Positions 1 to 8,401 of a stretch of DNA of 64,000 nucleotides are shown here, piece by piece. The notes beneath the pieces were generated by a model that was given only the letters and a program-made list of their open reading frames with translations, was not told where the DNA came from and did no database searches. The stretch lies in assembly GCF_025716875.1 (NCBI RefSeq), contig NZ_JAOVZB010000006.1:1-64000 (forward strand). Direction: 5' to 3'. The position numbers were made by a program, and so were the translations under genes. Positions within the stretch are counted from its first letter, which is position 1. Each line of letters opens with the position of its first letter. This stretch comes from Marinomonas sargassi. GTDB taxonomy: Bacteria > Pseudomonadota > Gammaproteobacteria > Pseudomonadales > Marinomonadaceae.

Positions 1-122
1 AAACACCAACTTACTTAATAAAGCGAATTGACGTGTTTGACTCTCGTGTAAGACTTCAATTTTTTTGAAAGTCTCCAGCGAGCGCCCACACAAATTATCT
101 GATTATCTATTTTAAAGAGCGT
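1..122 (-). ncRNA. 5' leader of an rRNA operon (16S gene lies left of the window)
   Basis: Read on the minus strand, this segment closely follows the antitermination leader found before 16S rRNA in gammaproteobacteria. A boxA-like CGCTCTTTAAAA lies at about 110-121, then an AT-rich stretch, then TTTGTGTGGGCGCTCG (E. coli has TCTGTGTGGGCACTCG). The mature 16S 5' end is not reached, so the rRNA gene must start just beyond position 1. Placement downstream of tyrS on the same strand matches the tyrS-rrn order in Pseudomonas. The leader role is inferred from similarity to the E. coli rrn leader. Confidence 0.85.
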
Positions 123-189
123 TGCTATACCACTTGCAGCTACTTGAATCACCTAGTTACTAAATAACTAAGTAGAAGCACTGCCCGTG

Positions 190-270
190 TCAGCGAGGTG
201 TGTATACTACAGATTATTTTTTAAAGGACAACCCCTTTCTTTGAAAAAACATACCTTTCTTTCAAAAAAT
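190..270 (-). promoter_or_regulatory. rRNA operon P1-type promoter with upstream A/T repeat
   Basis: On the minus strand TTGTCC (226-231) and TAGTAT (204-209) are separated by 16 bp, followed by CACACCTCGCTGACACGG, which resembles the start region of E. coli rrnB P1 (CCACCACTGACACGG). Upstream of the -35 are two near-identical 16-mers, CCTTTCTTTGAAAAAA (234-249) and CCTTTCTTTCAAAAAA (254-269) on the plus strand, exactly 20 bp apart. Such phased A-tracts are what an UP element would look like. The -10 assignment could shift by a few bases. Confidence 0.7.
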
Positions 271-304
271 AAAGCCGAAATATTAAATATGTCTCGGCTT
301 TATT
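268..304 (-). terminator. Rho-independent terminator of tyrS
   Basis: AATAAAGCCGA (268-278) pairs with TCGGCTTTATT (294-304), giving an 11-bp stem. On the minus strand it is followed by a T-rich run. It sits 22 bp past the tyrS stop and overlaps the far end of the repeat upstream of the rrn promoter. Confidence 0.8.
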
Positions 305-326
305 AATGACATGTGCAAAACCAGTT

Positions 327-1631
327 TTATAAAACGAATAGGTGATGCTTTTTCTTACCTAACTTAACTAGGAAATATTTTCCAAAATAGCCATTTTCTG
401 CGACAAAAACACTCTCAGCAGACATATTATCGTCAAGCCCTTTTGCCACACCATTTATAAAGACAGACTGGCGCTGCAAAGCATCTTTCACTTGCTTACC
501 ACTAGCTGCCAAGCCTGCATCTGCAAACAAAGAGGTTAATGGAGTTGATGATAAATCCACATCTTCAAGCGAGCTACTAGGTAAACCATCCAACTGAATC
601 TGCTCCAAATCTTGTTCACTCAATTGCTCTGCCTGCCCACTAAATAAAGCCTGGGTAATTCTCTCCGCTGCTTGAAGCCCACTTTCACCATGAACAAGTT
701 TAGTCGCTTCACGTGCCAGGATTGCTTGCGCCTTAGGCTTACTACCACTTTCACTGTCTTCCTTCTCAATTGCATCGATCTCTTCAATACTTAAGAATGT
801 GAAGAATTTTAGAAACTTATAGACATCTGCGTCAGCAGTATTCATCCAGAATTGATAAAAAGCATATTGTGAAGTTTTCTTAGGGTCTAACCAAACAGCT
901 CCAGACTCCGTTTTACCAAACTTTGTACCATCTGATTTCGTCACCAAAGGTACAGTCATTCCAAACACTTGTGATTTATTCTGGCGTCGAGATAAATCAA
1001 TGCCACCAACAATATTTCCCCATTGATCACTACCGCCAATTTGAATTGTGCAATCATATTCTTTATTCAGTTCCGAGAAGTCCATACCCTGCAAAAGCGC
1101 ATAAGAAAACTCAGTGAAGGAGATACCTGCCCCTTCTCTATTAAGACGCTGCTGAACTGATTCTTTATTGATCATGGCATTAACAGAAAAATGTTTACCG
1201 ATATCCCTTAAAAAGTCGAGCACATTCATCTCACCAGCCCAATCCAAGTTATTAACCACTCGAGCTGAATTGGATACACCATCAAACTTAATAAACTGGC
1301 TTACTTGGCCTTTAATTTTCTCAGCCCAGCTAGCCACAATATCAGAAGTATTTAACTGACGTTCCGCAGCTTTGAAACTTGGGTCACCAATTAGACCTGT
1401 TGCCCCACCAACTAGAGCGATTGGATTATGCCCCGCATCTTGAAAACGTTTTAATACAAGTAGAGGAACAAGATGACCTAAATGAAGGCTATCGGCGGTT
1501 GGATCAAAGCCACAATAAAGCGTACGACTTCCATCCTCGAGATGTTTTCTGAGCTCTTCTTCCGCTGTCATTTGCGCGATAAGTCCACGAGTTTGTAAGT
1601 CATTTAACAGGTCTTTACTGCTTAGCGTCAT
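327..1631 (-). CDS. tyrS: Tyrosyl-tRNA synthetase, TyrS type
   Basis: Charges tRNA-Tyr with tyrosine in the cytoplasm. From the chosen ATG the protein has 434 residues. The class I HIGH-like motif appears as HLGH at residues 50-53, after [16 protein letters not shown]. The KMSKS-like loop is KFGKT near residue 235, and a C-terminal S4-like RNA-binding segment closes the protein. Alignment with E. coli TyrS (recalled) is close over the whole length. The frame extends upstream to 1676, but the extra 15 residues have no counterpart in the family and the longer start lacks a good ribosome-binding site, so the ATG at 1631 is preferred. The gene is divergent from the M23 peptidase and is followed by its own terminator and the rRNA promoter. 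Confidence 0.95.
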   Translation of the reverse strand: MTLSSKDLLNDLQTRGLIAQMTAEEELRKHLEDGSRTLYCGFDPTADSLHLGHLVPLLVLKRFQDAGHNPIALVGGATGLIGDPSFKAAERQLNTSDIVASWAEKIKGQVSQFIKFDGVSNSARVVNNLDWAGEMNVLDFLRDIGKHFSVNAMINKESVQQRLNREGAGISFTEFSYALLQGMDFSELNKEYDCTIQIGGSDQWGNIVGGIDLSRRQNKSQVFGMTVPLVTKSDGTKFGKTESGAVWLDPKKTSQYAFYQFWMNTADADVYKFLKFFTFLSIEEIDAIEKEDSESGSKPKAQAILAREATKLVHGESGLQAAERITQALFSGQAEQLSEQDLEQIQLDGLPSSSLEDVDLSSTPLTSLFADAGLAASGKQVKDALQRQSVFINGVAKGLDDNMSAESVFVAENGYFGKYFLVKLGKKKHHLFVL

Positions 1632-1736
1632 TTTTTGATCCAATTCCCAGTGAGTTAATGTCATTAAAGCATTCAATTATAAAAGTAATATTGATACGAT
1701 GATAAGGCTTTATTTAAAAATTTTTAGGTACATATT

Positions 1737-3170
1737 TTGATCAAGTTATTACCCGCAAAGCATTTACTGCTAATTGCAACAACATGCATAGTCTTTTCAA
1801 TCGTATTAATTGCACTACCAGACGATACAGACACCAATGATCAACCTACTATTTTAGAGGCAAAGTTTCAGGAAGTGAGCGACGCTGACATCTCGTTTAA
1901 CAACCTCCCTCAGACATTATCAATACAAAAAATCACCCCTCTAAGGCCTTTGGAACCAATAACCCAAGAGCCTTCAAGCCAACTCACAACCAATCAGACA
2001 TTATATGAAGCCCCAGCCCCAGCAGCATTGGTGCAAAAGAGTGCTCCCCCAACTTTTAGTAGCGGGAGCCTAACAGTCTCCTCCGGTGACTCTTTGTCCA
2101 AACTGTTATCCAACAAAGGCATATCCGCCCAAGACATTTACAAGGTTTCCCAAGCGGATAAAGAACAAAAGACATTGCTACAAATGCGACCTGGGCAAAC
2201 GCTCAACTTCATCAAGAATGACAAAACAAATGAGTTAACAGAAATCACCCTAGTGTTAAATAGACTCGACAGCGTCACTTTCACTCGCGATGGCTCAAAG
2301 TTTAACCGTAAAGAAGTTTCCCGCACTCCGGATATCACACAAACCTACAAAGAAGCTGAAATAAACAATTCCTTATTTGTAGACGGCTTAGCCGCGAATA
2401 TTGAACAACCCCTATTACTCGAGTTGGCCAATATATTTGGCTGGGATATCGACTTCGCTCTCGACATCCGAAAGGGAGATATGCTCAGCGTACTTTATGA
2501 AGAGAAGTTTCTTGACGGTGAAAAAATAGGCTATGGCAATATCATTGCCGCCCAATTCATTAATAATGGAAGAGTGTACAAAGCCATTCGATACGAAACA
2601 GATAAGAGCACAAGCTATTACACCCCAGACGGACAAGCAATGCGCAAAGCCTTCATCCGAACACCTGTGGACTTCACTCGTATATCTTCAAAATTCAACC
2701 CAAATAGAGTACACCCTGTTTTTAAGACCATTCGACCACACCGAGGCGTGGACTATGCAGCACCTAGCGGCACACCAGTCAAAGCAGCTGGCGATGGAAA
2801 AGTCTCTTTCGCAGGAAAACAAAATGGTTACGGAAACGTTGTCATCATTGACCACGGCAAAGGCTACACAACCCTTTATGCACATTTAAGAAGCTTCTCT
2901 CGAGGAATCAGAAAAGGTGCAAGAGTAAAACAAGGAAAAATCATTGCCTATGTAGGTCAAACAGGCTGGGCAACAGGGCCACACTTACATTATGAATTTA
3001 GAATTAACGGCACACACAAGAACCCTGTAACAGTTAGGCTGCCAAATGACGCCCCTATGCCTAAGAATGATTTAAAGAACTTCTTACCATATGCAAAGCA
3101 AGTTATTGCCACACTCAACAACTCTCACTCACCTGTATTGAGTCAAAAGCTTGCATCCCTACAAAAATAA
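1737..3170 (+). CDS. M23-family murein DD-endopeptidase with OapA/LysM-like domain
   Basis: A 477-residue cell-envelope protein likely to cleave peptidoglycan cross-links in the periplasm. An N-terminal hydrophobic segment (about residues 7-27) looks like a membrane anchor, followed by a linker. Residues around 110-165 look like the OapA/LysM-like peptidoglycan-binding region. The C-terminal M23 domain carries the zinc ligands of the family: H335 and D339 in HRGVD, and H416/H418 in HLHYEF, with H383 in YAHL. All active-site residues are present, so it should be active rather than an EnvC-type regulator. The start is TTG with AGG about 8 bases upstream. Such a peptidase next to tyrS is the usual Pseudomonas-type neighbourhood. 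Confidence 0.88.
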   Translation: MIKLLPAKHLLLIATTCIVFSIVLIALPDDTDTNDQPTILEAKFQEVSDADISFNNLPQTLSIQKITPLRPLEPITQEPSSQLTTNQTLYEAPAPAALVQKSAPPTFSSGSLTVSSGDSLSKLLSNKGISAQDIYKVSQADKEQKTLLQMRPGQTLNFIKNDKTNELTEITLVLNRLDSVTFTRDGSKFNRKEVSRTPDITQTYKEAEINNSLFVDGLAANIEQPLLLELANIFGWDIDFALDIRKGDMLSVLYEEKFLDGEKIGYGNIIAAQFINNGRVYKAIRYETDKSTSYYTPDGQAMRKAFIRTPVDFTRISSKFNPNRVHPVFKTIRPHRGVDYAAPSGTPVKAAGDGKVSFAGKQNGYGNVVIIDHGKGYTTLYAHLRSFSRGIRKGARVKQGKIIAYVGQTGWATGPHLHYEFRINGTHKNPVTVRLPNDAPMPKNDLKNFLPYAKQVIATLNNSHSPVLSQKLASLQK

Positions 3171-3173
3171 GAC

Positions 3174-3203
3174 AAAAAAAAGCAGCCTAAAGGCTGCTTT
3201 TTT
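3174..3203. terminator. Bidirectional terminator between M23 peptidase and trxA
   Basis: AGCAGCC-TAAA-style hairpin (AGCAGCC and GGCTGCT, 3181-3199) flanked by A-run on the left and T-run on the right, so it can stop transcription from both convergent genes. Confidence 0.88.
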
Positions 3204-3224
3204 TCAGCATAAACAATAGAGAAA

Positions 3225-3551
3225 TTATAGAGCACTCTCAATAAAGTCTACTAACTGGGACTTAGAAAGCGCACCTACTTTTGTTCCTACCACTTCACCA
3301 CCTTTAACAACTAATAAAGTTGGGATGCCACGAACATTGAACTTAGGCGCTGTTTCCGTGTTTTCATCAACATTCAACTTAACTACTTTAACTTTACCTG
3401 CAAATTCTTCAGCAATGTCTTCTAAAATAGGCGCGATCATTTTACAAGGCCCACACCAAGGTGCCCAAAAATCAACAACAACAGGCACATCTGAATTCAA
3501 GACTTCTTCTGCAAATTGAGCATCTGTAATTTGGATAGTATTTTCACTCAT
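3225..3551 (-). CDS. trxA: Thioredoxin 1
   Basis: Cytoplasmic disulfide reductase of 108 residues, the normal length for TrxA. The redox motif WCGPC is at residues 32-36, and the cis-proline segment RGIPTLL follows near residue 74. AGGAAA lies 5-6 bases before the ATG. The gene stands alone, convergent with the M23 peptidase; the roughly 110 bp upstream separate it from yigB and should hold its promoter. Confidence 0.97.
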   Translation of the reverse strand: MSENTIQITDAQFAEEVLNSDVPVVVDFWAPWCGPCKMIAPILEDIAEEFAGKVKVVKLNVDENTETAPKFNVRGIPTLLVVKGGEVVGTKVGALSKSQLVDFIESAL

Positions 3552-3660
3552 AATATTTTCCTATAAATCTATTTTGTAACTAATGAATACCGCTAAGTGT
3601 ATCACTAAAACTTAAGGGTAAGAATCCGAATATATAAATTAAGGTAATAGACTTAAGCTA

Positions 3661-4356
3661 TTATAAAATTGATCGAATTGCAGTAGGCAACTCTAGTAAC
3701 GAATGCACTTCTGCGGTTGGGAAAGCACGCCATTCATCAGCCCAACGCCTTGCACCATGGCGGTTAAACCAAATAGATTTTCCACCAGCGGCCAGCACAC
3801 CAGATACATCATCTATAGGGTGATCCCCTATATGAATTAGATTAGAGATATCCGCTCCTGCTTTTTGAGCAGCTAGATCAAAAATATCCGTATTTGGCTT
3901 GGCAAAACCAACTTGATCGGCTCTAAGTGCAAAATCAAAATATCGACCTAGGCCAACATAAGGATGAAACACATCGGCGTTACCATTTGTTATGACGGCA
4001 AGAGAATAATCTTGATTGAGCTCTTCCAAGATTTCTAATGCATGGGGGAATAAATCTACCTTTTGGCGCCACTCTTTAAAATACTCTAACGCAGTACCAG
4101 CAACTAAACTTGCCTCCTCTGAGGGAAGACCAAACTGCTTTAGCATTTTAATATATAACTGCAGGCGAGTTTCCGTAAGGTTGGAGGGCTGTAAAACCGT
4201 CCCCTTCATTTCCCTCTGCACGGTAAGAGGGAATTGTTGAGAAAAACCAGGAAACCTTTCTTCGAACCAAGCCTCCATCGCATATTCAGCTCGAACCAAA
4301 ACAGGGTAAGTGTCCCAAAGCGTGTCATCTAAATCAAAAGTAATTAGAACACTCAT
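3661..4356 (-). CDS. yigB: HAD-family phosphatase, YigB-like
   Basis: A 231-residue HAD-superfamily hydrolase. The nucleophile motif is DLDDT at residues 8-12, a later TNG (motif II) follows, and GDHPIDDV is the acidic motif near the C-terminus. The family relative YigB of E. coli dephosphorylates the flavin precursor 5-amino-6-(5-phosphoribitylamino)uracil, also FMN and PLP; substrate here is inferred from gene order. Its ATG shares one base with the stop of the DUF484 gene (TGATG), so the two are probably translationally coupled. In E. coli and Pseudomonas xerC lies between these two genes; here it is absent. Confidence 0.85.
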   Translation of the reverse strand: MSVLITFDLDDTLWDTYPVLVRAEYAMEAWFEERFPGFSQQFPLTVQREMKGTVLQPSNLTETRLQLYIKMLKQFGLPSEEASLVAGTALEYFKEWRQKVDLFPHALEILEELNQDYSLAVITNGNADVFHPYVGLGRYFDFALRADQVGFAKPNTDIFDLAAQKAGADISNLIHIGDHPIDDVSGVLAAGGKSIWFNRHGARRWADEWRAFPTAEVHSLLELPTAIRSIL

Positions 4357-5018
4357 CAGGCTATCCTTAACAAGGTAGCACTTAACAAATCCGCTAAATA
4401 TTGAAGGAACAAAGTCCCTTTCTCTTTATCAAATTCGGATGACTTTTCCGCCCCAAGAACAAGTACACCACACTTTTTAATTTCACCGCCAGATCGAGAA
4501 AGCAAAGGCAGAACAGCAACAGATTTGATCGCCTCTGCACTCTCCGAAAAAATATAGTCCATTTCATGCTTAGGCAGTTCGCCACAAAAGCACTCTGTGG
4601 TATTTGAGGAAAGTGTTAACTGTGGATCATCCTCCGTTAAGCTATGACTTCTTATTGATGAAGTATTTTTTGAATCAAATAAAATTAGGGAATGGTGTGG
4701 TATCTGAAAATCATTCCTAACCATATCCCCAACCACCTCAGCGAAGTCATCTAACGATTGACAGCCTAATCCTGCCAACACTAAGCGGCGACTCTTTTGA
4801 AGCGTCGATTCGTTTTCACGAGCAACCTCAACCAAACATTCAAATTCTGCCCGATAGCTAGCGTTGGATTTTTTCATCACCTCAACTTGGTATTCAAGCA
4901 AAGAGATGACTTTTCCATTAACGGGATGAGGAAGAGTTAGATACTCCAAAACATCGGCATTCTGGATAAAAAAGTCCGGTGTGCTCAATAGGTATTGAAT
5001 TACTTCCTCTTCTCTCAT
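4356..5018 (-). CDS. DUF484 (YigA-like) GAF-like protein
   Basis: A 220-residue soluble protein of the DUF484 family, whose members sit between dapF and xerC in gammaproteobacteria and have a GAF-like fold; biochemical role unknown. The N-terminus (REEEVIQYLLSTPDFFIQNADVL) is the family's recognisable start, followed by a helical stretch near residues 40-75 and then the GAF-like body. The frame continues upstream to 5048, overlapping dapF, but the ATG at 5018 has GAGG just before it and aligns with the family start. Encoded in the lptM-lysA-dapF-DUF484-yigB operon. Confidence 0.85.
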   Translation of the reverse strand: MREEEVIQYLLSTPDFFIQNADVLEYLTLPHPVNGKVISLLEYQVEVMKKSNASYRAEFECLVEVARENESTLQKSRRLVLAGLGCQSLDDFAEVVGDMVRNDFQIPHHSLILFDSKNTSSIRSHSLTEDDPQLTLSSNTTECFCGELPKHEMDYIFSESAEAIKSVAVLPLLSRSGGEIKKCGVLVLGAEKSSEFDKEKGTLFLQYLADLLSATLLRIA

Positions 5019-5025
5019 ACTGCCT

Positions 5026-5859
5026 CTATAGGTAAATTTGACCTTCAAATACTTTGGCGGCTGGACCTGTCATTAGAATCGGAGAGCCTTCGCCCTGCCA
5101 TTCAATATGCAAGTCCCCACCACGTAGGTGTGCAGTAACTTTTGGAGACAACCAACCCTGTTTGATACCGGCAACAACAGCTGCACAAGCCCCAGTACCA
5201 CAAGCTTGAGTCTCCCCAACACCACGCTCATAGACACGTAAATTTATTTCAGAAGGCGTCAACACCTTCATAAAGCCCACATTGACATTATTGGGAAATA
5301 AATCGTGATTTTCGATCAAAGCCCCAGCAGTAGCGACCTCTTCATCAAACAACTCATCTACCTTGATAACAGCATGAGGATTACCGACTGATACGGGGGT
5401 AATCTGATACTCTTTCGATCCAGCTTTCAAAGGATAAAGAGAGTTCGACGAAGGATCAGCAGAGAAAGGCAAATCAGCAGGCATAAAGCTCGGCATTCCC
5501 ATATCCACAGTCACCAGATCATCTTCAACAACTCTTAGCTGAATTGAGCCGCGTTTCGTTTCTACATTAATAACACGCTTATTCGTTAGCCCACGCTCTA
5601 ATACAAACTTAGCGAAACAACGAGCACCATTTCCACAGTGCTCTACCTCACTACCGTCTGAATTATAAATGCGATATCTAAAATCCATATCGGGTTGAGT
5701 CGGCGGTTCAACCACAAGCAATTGGTCAAAACCAATTCCCCAGTTTCGATCACTTAGACGCTCAATCTGTTGCTTGTTAAAAAACACTTTGCGGGAGACC
5801 GCATCGACTACGACGAAGTCATTACCCAACCCATGCATTTTAGTAAATTTCAATAACAC
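5026..5859 (-). CDS. dapF: Diaminopimelate epimerase
   Basis: Interconverts LL- and meso-diaminopimelate in lysine and peptidoglycan synthesis. The protein is 277 residues from the GTG chosen here (E. coli has 274). The two catalytic cysteines are seen in EHCGNGARC (C75) and ETQACGTGACA (about C220). The frame reaches upstream to 5910 inside lysA, but GTG at 5859 has a strong AAGGGG six bases before it and begins LLKFTKMHGLGNDF exactly as in the family. Its ribosome-binding site overlaps the end of lysA (stop at 5870). Confidence 0.95.
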   Translation of the reverse strand: MLLKFTKMHGLGNDFVVVDAVSRKVFFNKQQIERLSDRNWGIGFDQLLVVEPPTQPDMDFRYRIYNSDGSEVEHCGNGARCFAKFVLERGLTNKRVINVETKRGSIQLRVVEDDLVTVDMGMPSFMPADLPFSADPSSNSLYPLKAGSKEYQITPVSVGNPHAVIKVDELFDEEVATAGALIENHDLFPNNVNVGFMKVLTPSEINLRVYERGVGETQACGTGACAAVVAGIKQGWLSPKVTAHLRGGDLHIEWQGEGSPILMTGPAAKVFEGQIYL

Positions 5860-5869
5860 AGCGAACCCC

Positions 5870-7123
5870 TTACTCTGGTAACAATTGCTCACCAACAAGT
5901 TGATGTTCAATCGTTTCTCGTGCTCGAATCAGGTGAGATTGATCATCATCTACCATTACTTCTGCAGCACGATTACGGCTGTTGTAATTTGAAGACATAG
6001 TAAAGCCATAAGCACCAGCAGAACGAACAGCCAATAAATCACCTGCCTGTATATCTAACTCTCGATCTTTACCTAAAAAGTCACCCGTTTCGCAAACAGG
6101 TCCAACCAAATCATAGCTACGTTTACCTTCGGGAGTCGGCAGCAATGAAACAGGCACTATATCCATCCAAGCACTGTATAAAGACGGGCGAATCAGATCA
6201 TTCATTGCCCCATCAATAATGGCAAAATTCTTATGAGGCATACATTTTAGAAACTCAACTTGAGTCAATAGTACTGCAGCATTAGCCGCAATAGAACGAC
6301 CTGGTTCAAAAGCTAATGCGATATCTCTATCCGCCATTTTTTCTAGCAATAATTTAGCGTAATCCGCTGGCTTTGGCGGCACTTCATCACGATAACGAAC
6401 ACCTAATCCACCACCTAAATCTAGATGCTTAATTGTAATTCCCTCTTCTGCTAAGAGGTCAACTAAACCAATCAAACGATCAAATGTGTCCAAGAAAGGT
6501 TTCAGCTCGGTTAATTGAGAGCCAATATGACAATCCACGCCCATCACGTTCAAGTTAGGTAGCGAATTAGCCACTTTATAAACTCGTACAGCGTCTTTAA
6601 TATCAATACCGAATTTATTTTCTTTTAGGCCTGTTGATATATAAGGGTGTGTTTTGGCATCTACGTCTGGATTAACCCGCAAAGAAACAGGAGCTTGCTT
6701 ACCCATCTCTCCAGCTACTTCATTAAGACGATACAATTCAGCTTCTGACTCAACATTAAAACAATGTATACCAACCTCTAATGCACGACGCATTTCATGA
6801 GCTTGTTTACCGAGACCCGAGAACATAACTTTACTAGGATCACCGCCAGCGCGTAAAACACGCTCTAACTCGCCAACAGATACGATATCAAAACCAGAAC
6901 CTAAGCGAGCTAAGACATTTAAGATCGCAATATTAGAAGAGGCTTTAACGGCGTAGCAGATCAAAGTCGGATGGGAAGCAAATGCGTCCGCATACGCATT
7001 GTAATGACTCTCAAATGCCGCACGAGAATATACATAGCAAGGCGTGCCATACTGTTGAGCAATATCAGACAAAGCGACATTTTCTGCGTTCAATGTCTGA
7101 TCAGAATAATTAAAAAAGTCCAA
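5870..7123 (-). CDS. lysA: Diaminopimelate decarboxylase
   Basis: PLP-dependent fold type III decarboxylase making lysine from meso-diaminopimelate, 417 residues. The PLP lysine is K60 in CYAVKASSN. HIGSQ (near 199) and EPGRS (near 275) are the phosphate- and PLP-binding motifs, and GPVCETGDFLG near the C-terminus binds substrate at the dimer interface. The start is a TTG preceded by GAGGA about 8 bases upstream. It lies 14 bp after the small lipoprotein gene lptM and just before dapF, the standard order. Confidence 0.95.
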   Translation of the reverse strand: MDFFNYSDQTLNAENVALSDIAQQYGTPCYVYSRAAFESHYNAYADAFASHPTLICYAVKASSNIAILNVLARLGSGFDIVSVGELERVLRAGGDPSKVMFSGLGKQAHEMRRALEVGIHCFNVESEAELYRLNEVAGEMGKQAPVSLRVNPDVDAKTHPYISTGLKENKFGIDIKDAVRVYKVANSLPNLNVMGVDCHIGSQLTELKPFLDTFDRLIGLVDLLAEEGITIKHLDLGGGLGVRYRDEVPPKPADYAKLLLEKMADRDIALAFEPGRSIAANAAVLLTQVEFLKCMPHKNFAIIDGAMNDLIRPSLYSAWMDIVPVSLLPTPEGKRSYDLVGPVCETGDFLGKDRELDIQAGDLLAVRSAGAYGFTMSSNYNSRNRAAEVMVDDDQSHLIRARETIEHQLVGEQLLPE

Positions 7124-7137
7124 AAGGGGTTCCTCAG

Positions 7138-7254
7138 TTACAGGGGTGAATGCTGTTGTGGTGCCTTAACATCACTAGGTAGATAAAGAGCACCTTTATT
7201 ACCACAAGCAACAAGAAGAACAACTACGGCACATATTGAAAACAACTTAAGCAT
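7138..7254 (-). CDS. lptM: Small lipoprotein LptM (YifL family)
   Basis: A 38-residue gene. The translation begins MLKLFSICAVVVLLVACGNK and continues with GALYLPSD. It has a short signal sequence, a lipobox VAC with the acylated Cys at residue 17, and the family signature CGxKGxLY-P directly after it. In E. coli LptM (YifL) assists maturation of the LPS-exporting LptD/E translocon in the outer membrane. Position immediately upstream of lysA-dapF matches Pseudomonas lppL and other gammaproteobacteria. It appears to be the first gene of the operon, with the promoter in 7255-7460. Confidence 0.88.
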   Translation of the reverse strand: MLKLFSICAVVVLLVACGNKGALYLPSDVKAPQQHSPL

Positions 7255-7465
7255 CACCGAATCTCTATATATTTTTGATCACCAGAGTATACCTTGAGCC
7301 CTGTTTGTACCCAACCCTAAGTAGTCTATTTCGTTTGATATTCTTTACAAAAATAAAAAATCGCTCGTCTATAAAATCTGTTATCTTATGACGTCGAACA
7401 ATAAGACGGCACTAAACGCTTCATGAGACACATCATTTGCTTTATTTACCATAGGCAAAACACCT

Positions 7466-8305
7466 ATGAAAAAAACTAAAGTACCTGTCATCGCGGCTAT
7501 TTGTAGCGCCATACTGATACACCTGTTAATCATTCACACTGCCATTAAACAAGGTTGGTTTATAACCGAAAGTAAACCTGCAACCTTTAAACTAGTACTC
7601 TTACCTGAAACCAATATTACAGCTGACGATATCAGTAACAGCGATGATGGTAGTGTCGATACATATAGCCAGAGGGAAGAATCAGCAAGCTCAAGTGATG
7701 CACAAGCAGACACTGTACAAACAAATGCCCCATCTATATCTACAGAGCATCAACCTCTAGAGCATCAAGAGAATCCAAATTTTAGTGCTGACATCAATAC
7801 AAACGCTGAAGAGCTGTCATTAAGCGATACTTTTGATATAGATAATCAAGCTTCAGAAAACCAGACGTTTAATAACGAGCTACCTAGCACCGAACAAAGC
7901 GAACCCTTCCTATCTGAAATGCTAAATAACTCTGCAATAACCGATAAGCCAGAACTGCTCGATCTATCCAATATTGAAATACCAATAGATAATAGTGACG
8001 CCGCTCTTTCTGGTGTTTTTTCGGAAGAACTGAGAAACAAAATAGAAAAGTCTAAAGCTGCACAGGCAGAGTATTTAAAGGGCCAAGTTGAAATCACTGA
8101 CTACCCGATTACGGAAGGTGCCGATGGAGTACGTTATGTGAATATTGAAGGGGTATGCTGGAAAATACCTGAACTTGGTTCAGATGAGCCTTGGAGTATC
8201 GTCTTGTCTGGTTGCGCTGAGCTTAACAAATCCTTTCATTTTGAGCTGAACATTGCTCCCAATACTTTACTTGGACCCGAGTCTCCATTTTTTATTGGCC
8301 AGTAG
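7466..8305 (+). CDS. Unknown single-span envelope protein with acidic, low-complexity linker
   Basis: I do not recognise this 279-residue protein. One hydrophobic segment (about residues 7-30) follows a short basic N-terminus, suggesting inner-membrane anchoring with the rest in the periplasm. Residues about 50-190 are rich in Ser, Asp, Glu, Asn and Gln and probably disordered. The last 85 residues look folded and contain two cysteines (GVCWKIPEL and LSGCAEL) that could form a disulfide. Overall layout (anchor, flexible linker, small C-terminal domain) recalls TonB/TolA-like or FtsN-like proteins, but no specific motif was seen. It is divergent from lptM-lysA and ends at a shared terminator with argH. 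Confidence 0.6.
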   Translation: MKKTKVPVIAAICSAILIHLLIIHTAIKQGWFITESKPATFKLVLLPETNITADDISNSDDGSVDTYSQREESASSSDAQADTVQTNAPSISTEHQPLEHQENPNFSADINTNAEELSLSDTFDIDNQASENQTFNNELPSTEQSEPFLSEMLNNSAITDKPELLDLSNIEIPIDNSDAALSGVFSEELRNKIEKSKAAQAEYLKGQVEITDYPITEGADGVRYVNIEGVCWKIPELGSDEPWSIVLSGCAELNKSFHFELNIAPNTLLGPESPFFIGQ

Positions 8306-8340
8306 TTTCTTGAACCATTAGCCAAATTTATAAAACAAAA

Positions 8341-8367
8341 AAAAGCGGCAATATCATTGCCGCTTTT
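8341..8367. terminator. Bidirectional terminator between the 7466 gene and argH
   Basis: Perfect palindrome AAAAGCGGCAAT-ATC-ATTGCCGCTTTT with A-run before and T-run after, serving both converging genes. Confidence 0.88.
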
Positions 8368-8401
8368 CAAACATTTAAAACATCTAAAACATGGCGCTCA
8401 A

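Noticed and set aside
7255-7460. Lysine riboswitch before lptM-lysA
   Set aside because: The leader is short and I could not find the conserved L-box helices; only promoter-like A+T-rich sequence is seen.
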